Counted from the stretch's first letter, positions 8,007 through 16,175 are shown. The stretch is 34,088 nt of DNA from Spirochaetia bacterium (GCA_021413825.1 JAIOPQ010000093.1:1-34088), one strand, 5' to 3'. Translations and numbers: made by a program. The notes: a model not told the origin generated them from the sequence alone.

Positions 8007-8130
8007 GATGCATGGATCGTTTTAGCCTGGACATTAGATTTGCCCTGATCGGCCTTACCGCTTCTGCACTGCTTTATACCCTGCAAACCGTACTGTTCTA
8101 GCAGTCGCTGACTTCGCGAAGGATACGGAA

Positions 8131-9006
8131 ATGGCACGAATCCTGATGGTTGATGATAATCGCACCATGTGCGAAGTTGTGCGAGCCATATTCAAAGACT
8201 CAACACATTCATTTGAATCCGTAGGCGATACAATCCAGGCCAGAGAATTCCTGGCAAAGAACAATGATCTGAGCCTACTACTCCTGGACTGGGAACTGCC
8301 TGGAGAAAGCGGCGTAGACTTTTTGAAGTATGTCAAGAGCCTGGAAGAATTCTGGCTCCTACCAGTGATCATGCTCACCGGTCGCACTGCTGCTAAAGAT
8401 GTGGAAACAGGCATCGCTGCGGGTGCTATGTACTACGTAACAAAGCCCTTTGACCAAAGAATCCTCAAGACGCTGGTTGAAACAGCAATCCTCGATTTCA
8501 GCCCCGGACAACCAGTGGAAGCTTCTCTTTCGCAGGCGCCAATGCACCTGTTGCAAGGGGGTACGTTTGAATTTAGAACTATTGCCGATGCAAGCAATCT
8601 AGCTGCAGCACTTGCAATGCGTTGTCCTGAACCGGACGCAGCAAGACTGGGCTTGCACGAGCTGTTCGTGAATGCAGTTGAACATGGAAATCTTGCAATC
8701 ACGCATGAAGAAAAGTCCAGACTTTTAAACGATGGAAGCCTGCCGCGGGAAATTCTGCGACGCTTATCCGATCCGGCATTTTCTTCGCGCATTGCAACTG
8801 TACATGTGATCTGCAACGAAGAAGGCCTAACGTTTGTTATCCGCGATCAAGGTGCTGGCTTTGATCATACTCGATTTCTTTCCCTTTCTGCCGAGCGTGC
8901 GTTTAGCCAACACGGACGCGGAATCGCAATTGCACGTGATCTGTGCTTTGACTCACTTGAATACAAAGCGCCCGGAAATGAGGTTAGCGCAAAAATCTCC
9001 GTGTGA
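8131..9006 (+). CDS. receiver domain fused to RsbW/SpoIIAB-like ATPase domain
   Basis: This 291-residue cytoplasmic signalling protein has an N-terminal receiver domain (1-120) with Asp8/Asp9, phosphoacceptor Asp53 (LLDWELPG), Thr83 and Lys105 (VTKPF). The C-terminal HATPase domain (about 145-290) has an N box HELFVNAVEHGN (176-187), G1 box DQGAGFD and G2 box HGRGIAIA. There is no dimerisation/phosphoacceptor-histidine domain, so it is not a classical kinase. The layout fits an anti-sigma or serine-kinase module switched by phosphorylation. The start is supported by AAGGA about 8 bases upstream. No anti-anti-sigma partner is adjacent, although an ECF operon begins just downstream on the other strand. 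Confidence 0.88.
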   Translation: MARILMVDDNRTMCEVVRAIFKDSTHSFESVGDTIQAREFLAKNNDLSLLLLDWELPGESGVDFLKYVKSLEEFWLLPVIMLTGRTAAKDVETGIAAGAMYYVTKPFDQRILKTLVETAILDFSPGQPVEASLSQAPMHLLQGGTFEFRTIADASNLAAALAMRCPEPDAARLGLHELFVNAVEHGNLAITHEEKSRLLNDGSLPREILRRLSDPAFSSRIATVHVICNEEGLTFVIRDQGAGFDHTRFLSLSAERAFSQHGRGIAIARDLCFDSLEYKAPGNEVSAKISV

Positions 9007-9007
9007 C

Positions 9008-9322
9008 TCAACGCGCAGATAAAGTCCCGTAGATCACAGAATCCGTGTCCTCCCATGCCATGTCTGTTTGCTCTTCAGAAGCCAGCACGGCGGCAGAAGC
9101 CTCTGTCAATCCCGCATAACGTTTGGGTTCTGCATTTTTCTCAGCCCAGAAGAAAACGGAAACCCCGATCAAACCTGCGGCTGCCACAGCAAGCCAGGTT
9201 CTCCCATGATTTGAGTTTGCGGGTGCTCGCGCAACTACAGCCGAAGCCGTTCGTTTGGAAAACTCTTTGTCTTTGAGCAGGCGCTCAACACTCTGATCCA
9301 GTTTGGAAGATTCCTTGTTCAT
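9008..9322 (-). CDS. small single-span membrane protein, candidate anti-sigma factor
   Basis: This 104-residue protein has a charged cytoplasmic N-terminus (1-40, including LDQSVERLLKDKEFSKR), one transmembrane segment at about 42-60 (WLAVAAAGLIGVSVFFW) and a short external acidic tail. No zinc-binding HxxxCxxC motif is present. I infer an anti-sigma role from the position: its ATG overlaps the stop of the ECF sigma gene by 4 bases, and the topology (cytoplasmic sigma-binding tail, one span) resembles CnrY-type anti-sigma proteins. Sequence alone would not identify it. Confidence 0.7.
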   Translation of the reverse strand: MNKESSKLDQSVERLLKDKEFSKRTASAVVARAPANSNHGRTWLAVAAAGLIGVSVFFWAEKNAEPKRYAGLTEASAAVLASEEQTDMAWEDTDSVIYGTLSAR

Positions 9323-9867
9323 ATCCTACCCTCCTCGTTGGCGTTTGCGTTGGTGTAGCGTGCCAGCCATTCCCGGCCGCGAGCCAATCTTGATTTAACG
9401 GTCCCAGCAGAGATTCCAAGCGATCTTGCAATCTCTGCCATCTTCATTCCCTTCAGTCTAAGCAGCGTAGCCTCGCGAAAAGGTTCCGGCATCCGATCAA
9501 CGTGAAGTCTGACTCTGGCTTTACTTTCAGCAAATTCACCAGATTCTGATTCAATGGCTGCTGAATCTGGGATCGCGAGACTGGACTTTCTGAATGTCCA
9601 ATCGAACCTGAAAAGAGCAAATCCTTCGCGCCGATTTTTCCGCGCTGCACGACGGCATTCGTTCCGTGCTGCAACATACAACCAACGCTGAAGATCGTCG
9701 CCCTGCAATGCTTGCTTGTTTCTAAAAGCAAGAAAGTAGCGCAGGTACGTTTCCTGCGCCACATCTTCTACACTCGCATGCTGCTCACCGGGCAAATTAC
9801 TTTGAATAGCCCGGAGAACAGTCTGCTTACTCGCTTCAATTACCTGTGCGAGTTCAGCTTCTGTCAT
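9319..9867 (-). CDS. ECF-type RNA polymerase sigma factor
   Basis: This is a 182-residue extracytoplasmic-function sigma factor with only regions 2 and 4. Region 2 (about 20-90) has VEDVAQETYLRYF for core binding and then LYVAARNECRRAARKNRR for -10 recognition. Region 4 (about 125-175) has MPEPFREATLLRLKGMKMAEIARSLG-type helices ending in GTVKSRLARGREWL, the -35 recognition helix. The start overlaps the Spy-like gene by 4 bases and the end overlaps the membrane protein by 4 bases, so all three are probably co-translated. A GGAACC element upstream of the operon suggests autoregulation. Confidence 0.93.
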   Translation of the reverse strand: MTEAELAQVIEASKQTVLRAIQSNLPGEQHASVEDVAQETYLRYFLAFRNKQALQGDDLQRWLYVAARNECRRAARKNRREGFALFRFDWTFRKSSLAIPDSAAIESESGEFAESKARVRLHVDRMPEPFREATLLRLKGMKMAEIARSLGISAGTVKSRLARGREWLARYTNANANEEGRI

Positions 9868-10373
9868 TTGTCCCGGTCCGGCTTCTGGCGTTTGTCATGT
9901 CCATCGCGGCCATGTTCCTTGCGCCCTTTCTCCATACGGTCCTTATGGATCTGGCGCATTTTTGTTTTTTGTTCCGGAGTCAGAATAGATTCAAACTCAA
10001 GTCGATGCTGAATGTGTTGCATACGAGTTTCAATTTGAATTGCGCTGATCTCAGTTAATTTCTGACGAACTGCGGTTAAATCTACCTTTTCCGCCTCCAG
10101 CAATCCACGCAATTGTTCGTGCAACGGACGAATTTTCTCCATCTGGGCTTTCATCGCCGGCTGCCCTTTTTCATGCAGCGCTCTTGCCTTGACTTGCTGC
10201 TCTTTGGTTAGCTTTAGTTCGGCGATCATTTTCTCAAAATGCTTTGGATTATGGCCCGGGCCTTCGCCCATCATGTCAGGGCCAAATTCGTCCGGAGAAG
10301 GCTTTTCTGCATATGCCCCGGTGCTTGCAATCGTAACGATCGCCAGCGCGAGACTGAGTAGTTTCTTGTTCAT
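9864..10373 (-). CDS. periplasmic Spy/CpxP/CnrX-like protein
   Basis: This 169-residue protein has a signal peptide (1-22, cleavage after GAYA) and a helical body carrying two LTxxQ motifs, LTKEQQ near residue 55 and LTPEQK in the last third. These are the hallmark of Spy/CpxP and the related metal sensor CnrX. The tail is rich in His, Lys and Asp (KEHGRDGHDKRQ), and a GHNPKHFEKM stretch precedes the first motif, offering possible metal ligands. The start is supported by AGGAGG six bases before the ATG. It is first in an operon with an ECF sigma and a membrane protein, so a periplasmic sensing role is more likely than a pure chaperone role (inference). Confidence 0.85.
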   Translation of the reverse strand: MNKKLLSLALAIVTIASTGAYAEKPSPDEFGPDMMGEGPGHNPKHFEKMIAELKLTKEQQVKARALHEKGQPAMKAQMEKIRPLHEQLRGLLEAEKVDLTAVRQKLTEISAIQIETRMQHIQHRLEFESILTPEQKTKMRQIHKDRMEKGRKEHGRDGHDKRQKPDRDK

Positions 10374-10399
10374 TTGAATCCTCCTGTTAGATTCTAACT

Positions 10400-10428
10400 C
10401 TATAAACCCGGCCGAGCAAAAAGGTTCC
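10400..10428 (-). promoter_or_regulatory. candidate ECF-type promoter of the spy-like/sigma operon
   Basis: On the minus strand GGAACC (10428-10423), the classic ECF -35 core, is followed after 16 bases by TTTATA (10406-10401). Transcription would start about 20 bases before the AGGAGG Shine-Dalgarno of the Spy-like gene. Autoregulation by the operon's own sigma factor is the natural reading; the -10 is also compatible with a housekeeping sigma. Confidence 0.45.
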
Positions 10429-10453
10429 CCGTAAAAACAGGATGCGGAAGAAG

Positions 10454-10481
10454 TTGACTGGAAACTCTTTCCGTCTAATAC
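10454..10481 (+). promoter_or_regulatory. candidate promoter for the lipoprotein at 10488
   Basis: TTGACT (10454-10459), a 16-base spacer and TAATAC (10476-10481). The -10 ends only six bases before the ATG at 10488, so if it is real the mRNA would be leaderless or nearly so. Moderate match only. Confidence 0.3.
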
Positions 10482-10487
10482 TAAGGC

Positions 10488-11564
10488 ATGCGATTGCTTA
10501 CTGCAATACTCCTCCTCGTCGCTGCAACCTGCAAATACAAGACGCCCGATCGCTCCAACATATTGCTCGAATCATTTCTCTTTGGTGCTCCCTGGATGGC
10601 GGTTGCAACTGGGACAAATTGCACGGGCTGGGTATCGACGGATGCAAAGAACTGGAAGAGGTTTCAATTTCCGGGCTGCACCACAGGTACCATTACCGGG
10701 ATTGTATACGGTGAAAGCAAGTTTGTAGCTGTGGGAACCACGAATGGTTCGACCTGTAGCGTCTGGACGGGCACCGGCATCCAAACCCTGGAATGGACGC
10801 AGCGCTCCTGCGGTCCTACAAATCTTGGCATGACTGCCATTGCGTTTGGATCCGGATCGGCTGGTTCGGAATTTGTGGCTGGAGGAATCACGGCAACCGG
10901 AACCACGTTTGCTGCAATTTCTTCACCGGACGGTATCAGCTGGAGTGACGCAACGATTACTGATTCAAGCACTGGCGGGCAGGTGATGAGCATCGTTTAC
11001 TGGCCCACAGCGCAGCAGTTCGTTGAAAGTACAGACTCAGTGCAGAGTACAAGAAGGCGATCCATAGGCGGCGGTACCAACTGGATGATTGGAAGTGCTA
11101 CAGGCGTGAACCCACCCAGATTGGTCGCGGGACCCACGGCCGCAAATGGTATTATGCGGATCTATAATTGGGGAAACTCACCGTCAGTCGTGCAGTATGC
11201 AGATGACGCCTACGTAAGTGGTGAAACCAACCTGTCACCTAACATCTTTTCTGCAGGCACGCCTGTTGCCAATGCTGCCATACACGGGGAAGGAAAAAGA
11301 ACCGTTTTTGTCCGCGACAGCTGCGGCGTGACCTATCTGACAAGCATAAGCGGCGCGGATACGAGTGGCAGCTATACAATGTCAAACTGCACAACCGCAA
11401 ACATCAAATCCATTGGCTACATTGAACCGTACTACATTGCAGGAAGCGATGACGGTTCTTTCTACTACTCTGTGACTGGCCTTCCCTCGGATTGGGCGCG
11501 CGCAAGCTCCAGTTCTTCTTCAGAAACGACGCAGAAAATAGCGGGAAGACCAGGCATACTCTAA
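10488..11564 (+). CDS. putative lipoprotein with beta-propeller-like repeats
   Basis: This is a 358-residue exported protein. The N-terminus MRLLTAILLLVAATC is a short lipoprotein signal with Cys15 as the lipidated residue under the relaxed spirochaete lipobox, followed by a polar stretch and LLESFLFG, the pattern common in Leptospirales lipoproteins. The body is rich in Gly/Ser/Thr/Trp with recurring blades of the type SKFVAVGTTNG, SEFVAGGITATG and SSPDGISWSD, resembling BNR/sialidase-like beta-propeller repeats. About ten cysteines in the mature part suggest disulfides. Start choice: ATG at 10488 has no spaced Shine-Dalgarno, whereas a TTG at 10494 has AAGG seven bases before it; both leave the same signal. 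Function unknown; surface display is inferred. Confidence 0.75.
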   Translation: MRLLTAILLLVAATCKYKTPDRSNILLESFLFGAPWMAVATGTNCTGWVSTDAKNWKRFQFPGCTTGTITGIVYGESKFVAVGTTNGSTCSVWTGTGIQTLEWTQRSCGPTNLGMTAIAFGSGSAGSEFVAGGITATGTTFAAISSPDGISWSDATITDSSTGGQVMSIVYWPTAQQFVESTDSVQSTRRRSIGGGTNWMIGSATGVNPPRLVAGPTAANGIMRIYNWGNSPSVVQYADDAYVSGETNLSPNIFSAGTPVANAAIHGEGKRTVFVRDSCGVTYLTSISGADTSGSYTMSNCTTANIKSIGYIEPYYIAGSDDGSFYYSVTGLPSDWARASSSSSSETTQKIAGRPGIL

Positions 11565-11590
11565 GGCCTATTAGGAGCTGGCGCGGCTTA

Positions 11591-11625
11591 GCCGTTAAAC
11601 GGCATTGAATTGTCCGCGACCGCGG
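11591..11625 (+). terminator. hairpins after the propeller-like lipoprotein
   Basis: GCCGTT-A-AACGGC (11591-11603) and CCGCG-AC-CGCGG (11614-11625) lie 27-60 bases after the lipoprotein stop; the second is followed by GCGATATTTTTG. Together they could form a weak intrinsic terminator before the next gene, though the second loop is too short to fold as written. Confidence 0.35.
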
Positions 11626-11708
11626 GCGATATTTTTGTCCTTGCTTACCCACAACCCAACCGTGACTCTAGGATTGCGGTCTGCTCTGAGACTGCGTTGA
11701 TCCAGATT

Positions 11709-12539
11709 ATGCGAAAATCGCTTCTTTGTATCGGAACAGTCTGCCTGATTGGATTCGCTTTTTCTTTGCGAGCGGATACCCTTTACTTCAGAGATGGTTC
11801 AACGGTGGAAGGTACAATCACAGCACAGGACCAGACAACCATTTTCATTCAAACAAGACAAGGCACCCAGAAATTCGCAAAACAACAGATTAAGAGAATC
11901 ACCTACGGAGAATCGGATACATCAAGGATTCAACGGGAGACGCTTGAAAAAGAAAGGATAGCCAGGGAGAATGCGGCACGAGCCAACGCGCAAAAACTTC
12001 AAATAGAAAAACAAGAGGCGGAACGCTTGAAGTTGGAACGGGAGAAGAAAGACGCAGAACGCAAAGTCGCAGAGGCAAGACGCCAAACCTCTTCAGAAAA
12101 AGGAAAAGACCTTGGCGCGATCTGGCGCGCGGCACTTGTCCCGGGCTGGGGTCATGTGTATTCAAATCGAAAACCTGGGGGGATTGTGATCGGGAGTGGC
12201 TTTGCTCTGCTGGCGGGCGGTACGTGGCTTGAAACAAATCGGGCAAATCAAGCAAGAATCACATACGAACGAGATGCAGCGGGAAGACTTCTATTGCCTT
12301 TCCTGGTCACGGCAGATGCAAGGCTAGCAGCGTTCGGCCTTGTGCTTCAGCAAAATACTCAAAATCAAAAGGAATACCTGACCCACGCCAGTCGTCGGAA
12401 AACTTTACTCCGCCTGGCCGCAGTTCTATACACGGCACAACTTGGACATGCAATCTATTTCAGTACTTTCCAACAGAATGCTCATAGAGAGGCCGACTCG
12501 ATCTTGCGAGTCGGGTTGGTGATTAACAATGATTTCTAA
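11709..12539 (+). CDS. exported coiled-coil protein with C-terminal PGWG domain (paralogue of 2505-3563)
   Basis: This is a 276-residue protein from the start at 11709; the open frame reaches back to a TTG at 11610, but MRKSLLCIGTVCLIGFAFSL is clearly the signal peptide. Same order as the paralogue: signal (1-22); beta domain with RDGSTVEGTI and IKRITYGES (about 26-65); a shorter Lys/Glu/Arg/Ala coiled coil (about 70-130); a C-terminal domain starting ALVPGWGHVYSNRKPG with hydrophobic stretches (VIGSGFALLAGGTWL). Probably an envelope protein anchored at its C-terminal part, function unknown. It overlaps the next lipoprotein gene by 11 bases, so the two are likely co-expressed. Confidence 0.8.
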   Translation: MRKSLLCIGTVCLIGFAFSLRADTLYFRDGSTVEGTITAQDQTTIFIQTRQGTQKFAKQQIKRITYGESDTSRIQRETLEKERIARENAARANAQKLQIEKQEAERLKLEREKKDAERKVAEARRQTSSEKGKDLGAIWRAALVPGWGHVYSNRKPGGIVIGSGFALLAGGTWLETNRANQARITYERDAAGRLLLPFLVTADARLAAFGLVLQQNTQNQKEYLTHASRRKTLLRLAAVLYTAQLGHAIYFSTFQQNAHREADSILRVGLVINNDF

Positions 12540-13461
12540 CGTTAGACGATTTATTATTTCAATTCTGGTTTCATTACTCAGCCTGATGCATGGCGCTTGC
12601 CTCAAGGAGCCAAACGCACTCGATCCGGGGACCAACAACCTGGCTCTTCTAGCCTGGATAAATGGATATCAGAATCTACTCTTTAATCTTCCGGCCTGCG
12701 GATATGCGACTCCTGCATATCGCGTAGCAAACACTATCGATCTCTTCCCTCTTCGCAGTTTTGAGTACTCGGCAAACAACCTGACGTACAATTTCACAAT
12801 GGCTTTCATGCTTGGCTGCACGCCTGCGACTGTTACAAACTCCGTGTCCGGTATCACGTATCAAATGACATACCATTCAAATCGCGCGATTAAGTCACGC
12901 TTCGATTCGGTTGCGGGTAAACTCTCCATGAGCACAACCAATTCAGAAAACTGGATAACGCAAACGCATGTGGAATCAGCCTCAAACACAATCGATCGAT
13001 ACAACACGTATGATGCATCCAATCGAATTGTGAGATCCGTTTCCCCTCCGGATGCTTCCGGGTGGTTCGGGGAAGAGTACATTTACGAGTACAACGACTT
13101 CAGCCACAATACATCGAGGGGGATTTACTACGATTCTCTGGGGGGCCCCCTCTACGAGGACGCGCAATCTACTTACACATTTGCAAATGGTCTTTTGATC
13201 GGGCAGGCTACGACGTGTCTTGGTGGTTCAAGTTGCACAGCCACGGGATTTTCTTACTCCTACAACGCGCAGGGGCAACTGATTTCGGAATCTCAGCTGT
13301 ATCCATCCGCGCAGACAGACACCTTCACCTATGATTCCGCAGGTCGCATTGCTGGAGTTGTGTCATCGTCAACTAACGTTACTTACACGTATAACGCTCA
13401 GGGTCAGCTGAGCGCTGTTGTAGAATCGAGTCCGGCCTTAACCCTGAGCTTCACGTATTGA
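12529..13461 (+). CDS. putative lipoprotein with YD/RHS-like repeats
   Basis: This is a 310-residue exported protein. The signal MISNVRRFIISILVSLLSLMHGAC ends in a good lipobox (HGAC, Cys24), and the mature start KEPNALDPGTNNLALLAWI is typical of Leptospirales lipoproteins. The second half contains repeats of the form YIYEYND, FSYSYNAQGQLISESQ, FTYDSAGRIAGVV and YTYNAQGQLSAVV, which match the tyrosine-aspartate (YD) repeat consensus of RHS and wall-associated proteins. There are only a handful of repeats and no toxin tip, so it is probably a free-standing surface protein rather than a polymorphic toxin. It follows the coiled-coil paralogue with an 11-base overlap. Confidence 0.75.
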   Translation: MISNVRRFIISILVSLLSLMHGACLKEPNALDPGTNNLALLAWINGYQNLLFNLPACGYATPAYRVANTIDLFPLRSFEYSANNLTYNFTMAFMLGCTPATVTNSVSGITYQMTYHSNRAIKSRFDSVAGKLSMSTTNSENWITQTHVESASNTIDRYNTYDASNRIVRSVSPPDASGWFGEEYIYEYNDFSHNTSRGIYYDSLGGPLYEDAQSTYTFANGLLIGQATTCLGGSSCTATGFSYSYNAQGQLISESQLYPSAQTDTFTYDSAGRIAGVVSSSTNVTYTYNAQGQLSAVVESSPALTLSFTY

Positions 13462-13508
13462 CTGCCAGGATTCTTAAGATCCGGAAATCTGATCGTTTGC
13501 AAGTTTGC

Positions 13509-16175
13509 TTACGCAGTTTCAAGCACACGATTTTCCAGGCTGCGAATCCGTGTGAGCAAGATACGATTGAGTGAAAATGCCATCCGCGGACGTGCATGGA
13601 TCAGTCGCAGGAATTCATTGGAACTGATTTCCAGGATGGTGGCGGTGCTGTGTGCCTCCATCCGGACCGTGCGGGGGCTACCGTCGATGATTGCGTCCTC
13701 GCCAAACGATTCTTTTTCCTCAAGAAGATCCAGAGTCTTGTCGCTGCCTTTAACGATCCGAACTTTTCCCTTTAGAATTACAAAGAACGATTCTGCGGCG
13801 TCGCCTTCTTTGTAGATCACGTCACCGGCCTTTAGTTTAATTTCTTTAGCAATTTCATTGATCCATTCGAGGTCGCGACCTTCAAGCTCGGAAAATAGAA
13901 CAACACCGCGCAAGAATAGAATCCTTTCCATGTCCAGAGCCATCGCATCTAACCTCTCTTCTGAAATTTCTTTTCCCAGCGCAAAGCCCAGTTTCTTCAA
14001 AGCAAGGGCTGCATTATAGCGAATCATAGGTACTTCATGTTTCTGAAGTTTGTTGATTTCAGATTCAAAACCCGCCAGGCCTAATTGACCCACTGCGTAC
14101 ATTGCTGTAACGCAAAGCCAGGGATCGCGTGATTGTGAAATTAATTCACGGAAAATTTCCGGGTGGTCCTCGGCGGCGGCGGCAGGATCAGGAAAATGCT
14201 TCAATGATAGCGTGCCTGCAAGAGCTCTGCCCTCAGGCCCAAGTCCCTCAACCATTTCCAGGGCTTCTGCTTTTGTGCGACGATCGGTACTTGCGAAGTT
14301 CATCCGCACAGTCTGTACAAACCGCGGATCGTTTAGAACTCCAAGAGCATCCAGGGCAAGCGATTCCCGCGCGTTATTGGAGTGTTTAATTGCATCAACA
14401 AGCAAAGCAGTTGCCGTTGGATTTCCAAGCCCTTCAATGTACGCCAGACAAGCATGATCTTTTTCAATTCGATTGGCAATTGCAGCACCTGCATCTGCAA
14501 CGAGAGCACGCACTGATTCAGGGAAATACTGGTTAACCGCATCCTCGTCGCTTTGCCCTATCTCAAGCAACGTTTGTTTGAGACTGGCCAGAGTTTCAAT
14601 GGCCGCATTCATTACGCGCGTCGGGTAATTTGCAAGATACGTAGAAACGATCGGGATAGCATCGGGTTTGCCAATTTTACCGAGACAGCGAATCAAGGCC
14701 GCGCGAATAGCCGGTGAATTGGTATCCGCTTTTAGCTCGCGCAAAAGATCTGCGAACGCCTCACCGCCAATTGCAATCAGTGATTCACTTGCCAACGACC
14801 ACAGCACGGGATGATCAAGAAAGGACGTTAGATACGTAACTACTCGGCTATCCGGAATTCGCGACATTGCTCTAATTACGATTTCCTGACGGGCATCATC
14901 CTTTGGCGGTGCCATGCTTAGAAGCATGGTAGTAAAATCATCGCGCCGAATTTCACTGATGATATGTGCCGCACGACGCGTGTCGTCCAGGTTTTTGCTT
15001 TTTGCAAGGGCGTTTAACGTCTGGATTTCGCGATCCTTCTTCCCTGTGGATGCTTTGTGTCGAAGGGCAGCGATTACCGTTTCCACGCGAACATCGGCGT
15101 CATCGTCGTCCAGATATTGAGCGAGTGCATCCACGTGAATATTGTCACCAATACGCCCGATCGCCCGGATTGCAGCGGCTCGAATCGTTGGATCTTCACT
15201 CGATAGCAGCGACTGCGCAACAGGGATCTGTGCTCTCTCACCACGCTCTTCTACAGTTTGTAAAATACCAATCTTGACCCGCGGCTGGACAGTGCCGATT
15301 GCCTCGCAAAGATCCTCGACCAATTCTTCGTGGCCCTCTGCGGTGTTCTTGAGCATATCCAGGGCAAACAGGGCTGAATCCGCATCTGGCGATGAAACAG
15401 ATTGAAGCAGAACAAATCGAGTTTCTGTATCTTCCAGCTTTCCAAATTCGCTCATTGCCTGAGAGCGTAGATCCATGTCCCTCGAATTCAGGTTAAACAA
15501 TAGTGCCTTGAGGTAATCCGAATTAACGTTAAGCGCCACTACGACGAGCAAGAAAGCAAGGTTAAGTCCAATGAAGGCAATGTTGTGCATGGGCTCACTG
15601 GAGTTATTAGTCCACAGGAGAAGTCCACCAGCGACGGCGGTTGAAAGGGGCATCACAATCCCGGCAATAAATGCTCTACCCTGCCCGCGTTTTTCATCTG
15701 GCAGGGAATTGTACAGCAATTGGGAAGCTGAATCAAAAATGCTGAAGTAGATTGCAATATCACAAAAGCGGGAAAGAGCCACTAGAATAGTCACGTTCAT
15801 TAGCCCATGATGGGCCGTGGGCGGAAACAGACTGAAGAAAATCAGTGAAACCGTGCCAATCGTGAGACTGAACGGGTAAATTAGAAGGGTCGCCCCTACG
15901 CCAAATCTTTGCAGCATGCGGCCGGTAAAAAGAACCTGGAGCATAAAGCCGCAAATCGAACAGAAACTCACAAACAATCCCAGGAAACCAGTAAGCTCAT
16001 CCTGATTATCAAATACCGAGTTCATGGTTCTGTAATAGTGAAACTCAATGATATAAATCACGAGCCACATCGGAATGGTCATGTAGGTTAGAGTTCTAAG
16101 GAGTGGCACGCTCCAAACAAATGCAATCGACTTGAAAAATCCGGAATCTTTTGCTAGCTTTCCGTCATCGACTTT
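13509..16175 (-). CDS. MFS-HEAT-CNB protein, 3' part (transmembrane half 2, HEAT repeats, cyclic-nucleotide-binding domain), broken gene
   Basis: About 888 residues can be read from Lys at 16175; the open frame reaches 16322, but those extra 49 residues are the wrong-frame image of the N-terminal piece. Order: six transmembrane segments (IPMWLVIYII onward, about 20-240) corresponding to the second half of an ATP/ADP-translocase-like MFS transporter; about 450 residues of HEAT/PBS-lyase-like repeats (for example PTIRAAAIRAIGRIGD, AIRAALIRCLGKIG); and a C-terminal cyclic-nucleotide-binding domain with the phosphate-binding cassette FGEDAIIDGSPRTVR. No credible start codon or Shine-Dalgarno lies at the front, so this is the tail of the gene that begins at 16672. 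cAMP or cGMP control of transport is inferred from the domain. Confidence 0.8.
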   Translation of the reverse strand, partial: KVDDGKLAKDSGFFKSIAFVWSVPLLRTLTYMTIPMWLVIYIIEFHYYRTMNSVFDNQDELTGFLGLFVSFCSICGFMLQVLFTGRMLQRFGVGATLLIYPFSLTIGTVSLIFFSLFPPTAHHGLMNVTILVALSRFCDIAIYFSIFDSASQLLYNSLPDEKRGQGRAFIAGIVMPLSTAVAGGLLLWTNNSSEPMHNIAFIGLNLAFLLVVVALNVNSDYLKALLFNLNSRDMDLRSQAMSEFGKLEDTETRFVLLQSVSSPDADSALFALDMLKNTAEGHEELVEDLCEAIGTVQPRVKIGILQTVEERGERAQIPVAQSLLSSEDPTIRAAAIRAIGRIGDNIHVDALAQYLDDDDADVRVETVIAALRHKASTGKKDREIQTLNALAKSKNLDDTRRAAHIISEIRRDDFTTMLLSMAPPKDDARQEIVIRAMSRIPDSRVVTYLTSFLDHPVLWSLASESLIAIGGEAFADLLRELKADTNSPAIRAALIRCLGKIGKPDAIPIVSTYLANYPTRVMNAAIETLASLKQTLLEIGQSDEDAVNQYFPESVRALVADAGAAIANRIEKDHACLAYIEGLGNPTATALLVDAIKHSNNARESLALDALGVLNDPRFVQTVRMNFASTDRRTKAEALEMVEGLGPEGRALAGTLSLKHFPDPAAAAEDHPEIFRELISQSRDPWLCVTAMYAVGQLGLAGFESEINKLQKHEVPMIRYNAALALKKLGFALGKEISEERLDAMALDMERILFLRGVVLFSELEGRDLEWINEIAKEIKLKAGDVIYKEGDAAESFFVILKGKVRIVKGSDKTLDLLEEKESFGEDAIIDGSPRTVRMEAHSTATILEISSNEFLRLIHARPRMAFSLNRILLTRIRSLENRVLETA

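Noticed and set aside
12529..13461. Polymorphic RHS toxin
   Set aside because: Only a few YD-like repeats, no RHS core or DPxG-type cleavage motif, no toxin tip and no immunity gene.
13467..13481. Near-palindrome GGATTCTTAAGATCC between convergent genes
   Set aside because: One bulged base and no T-run; weak and AT-rich in the centre.
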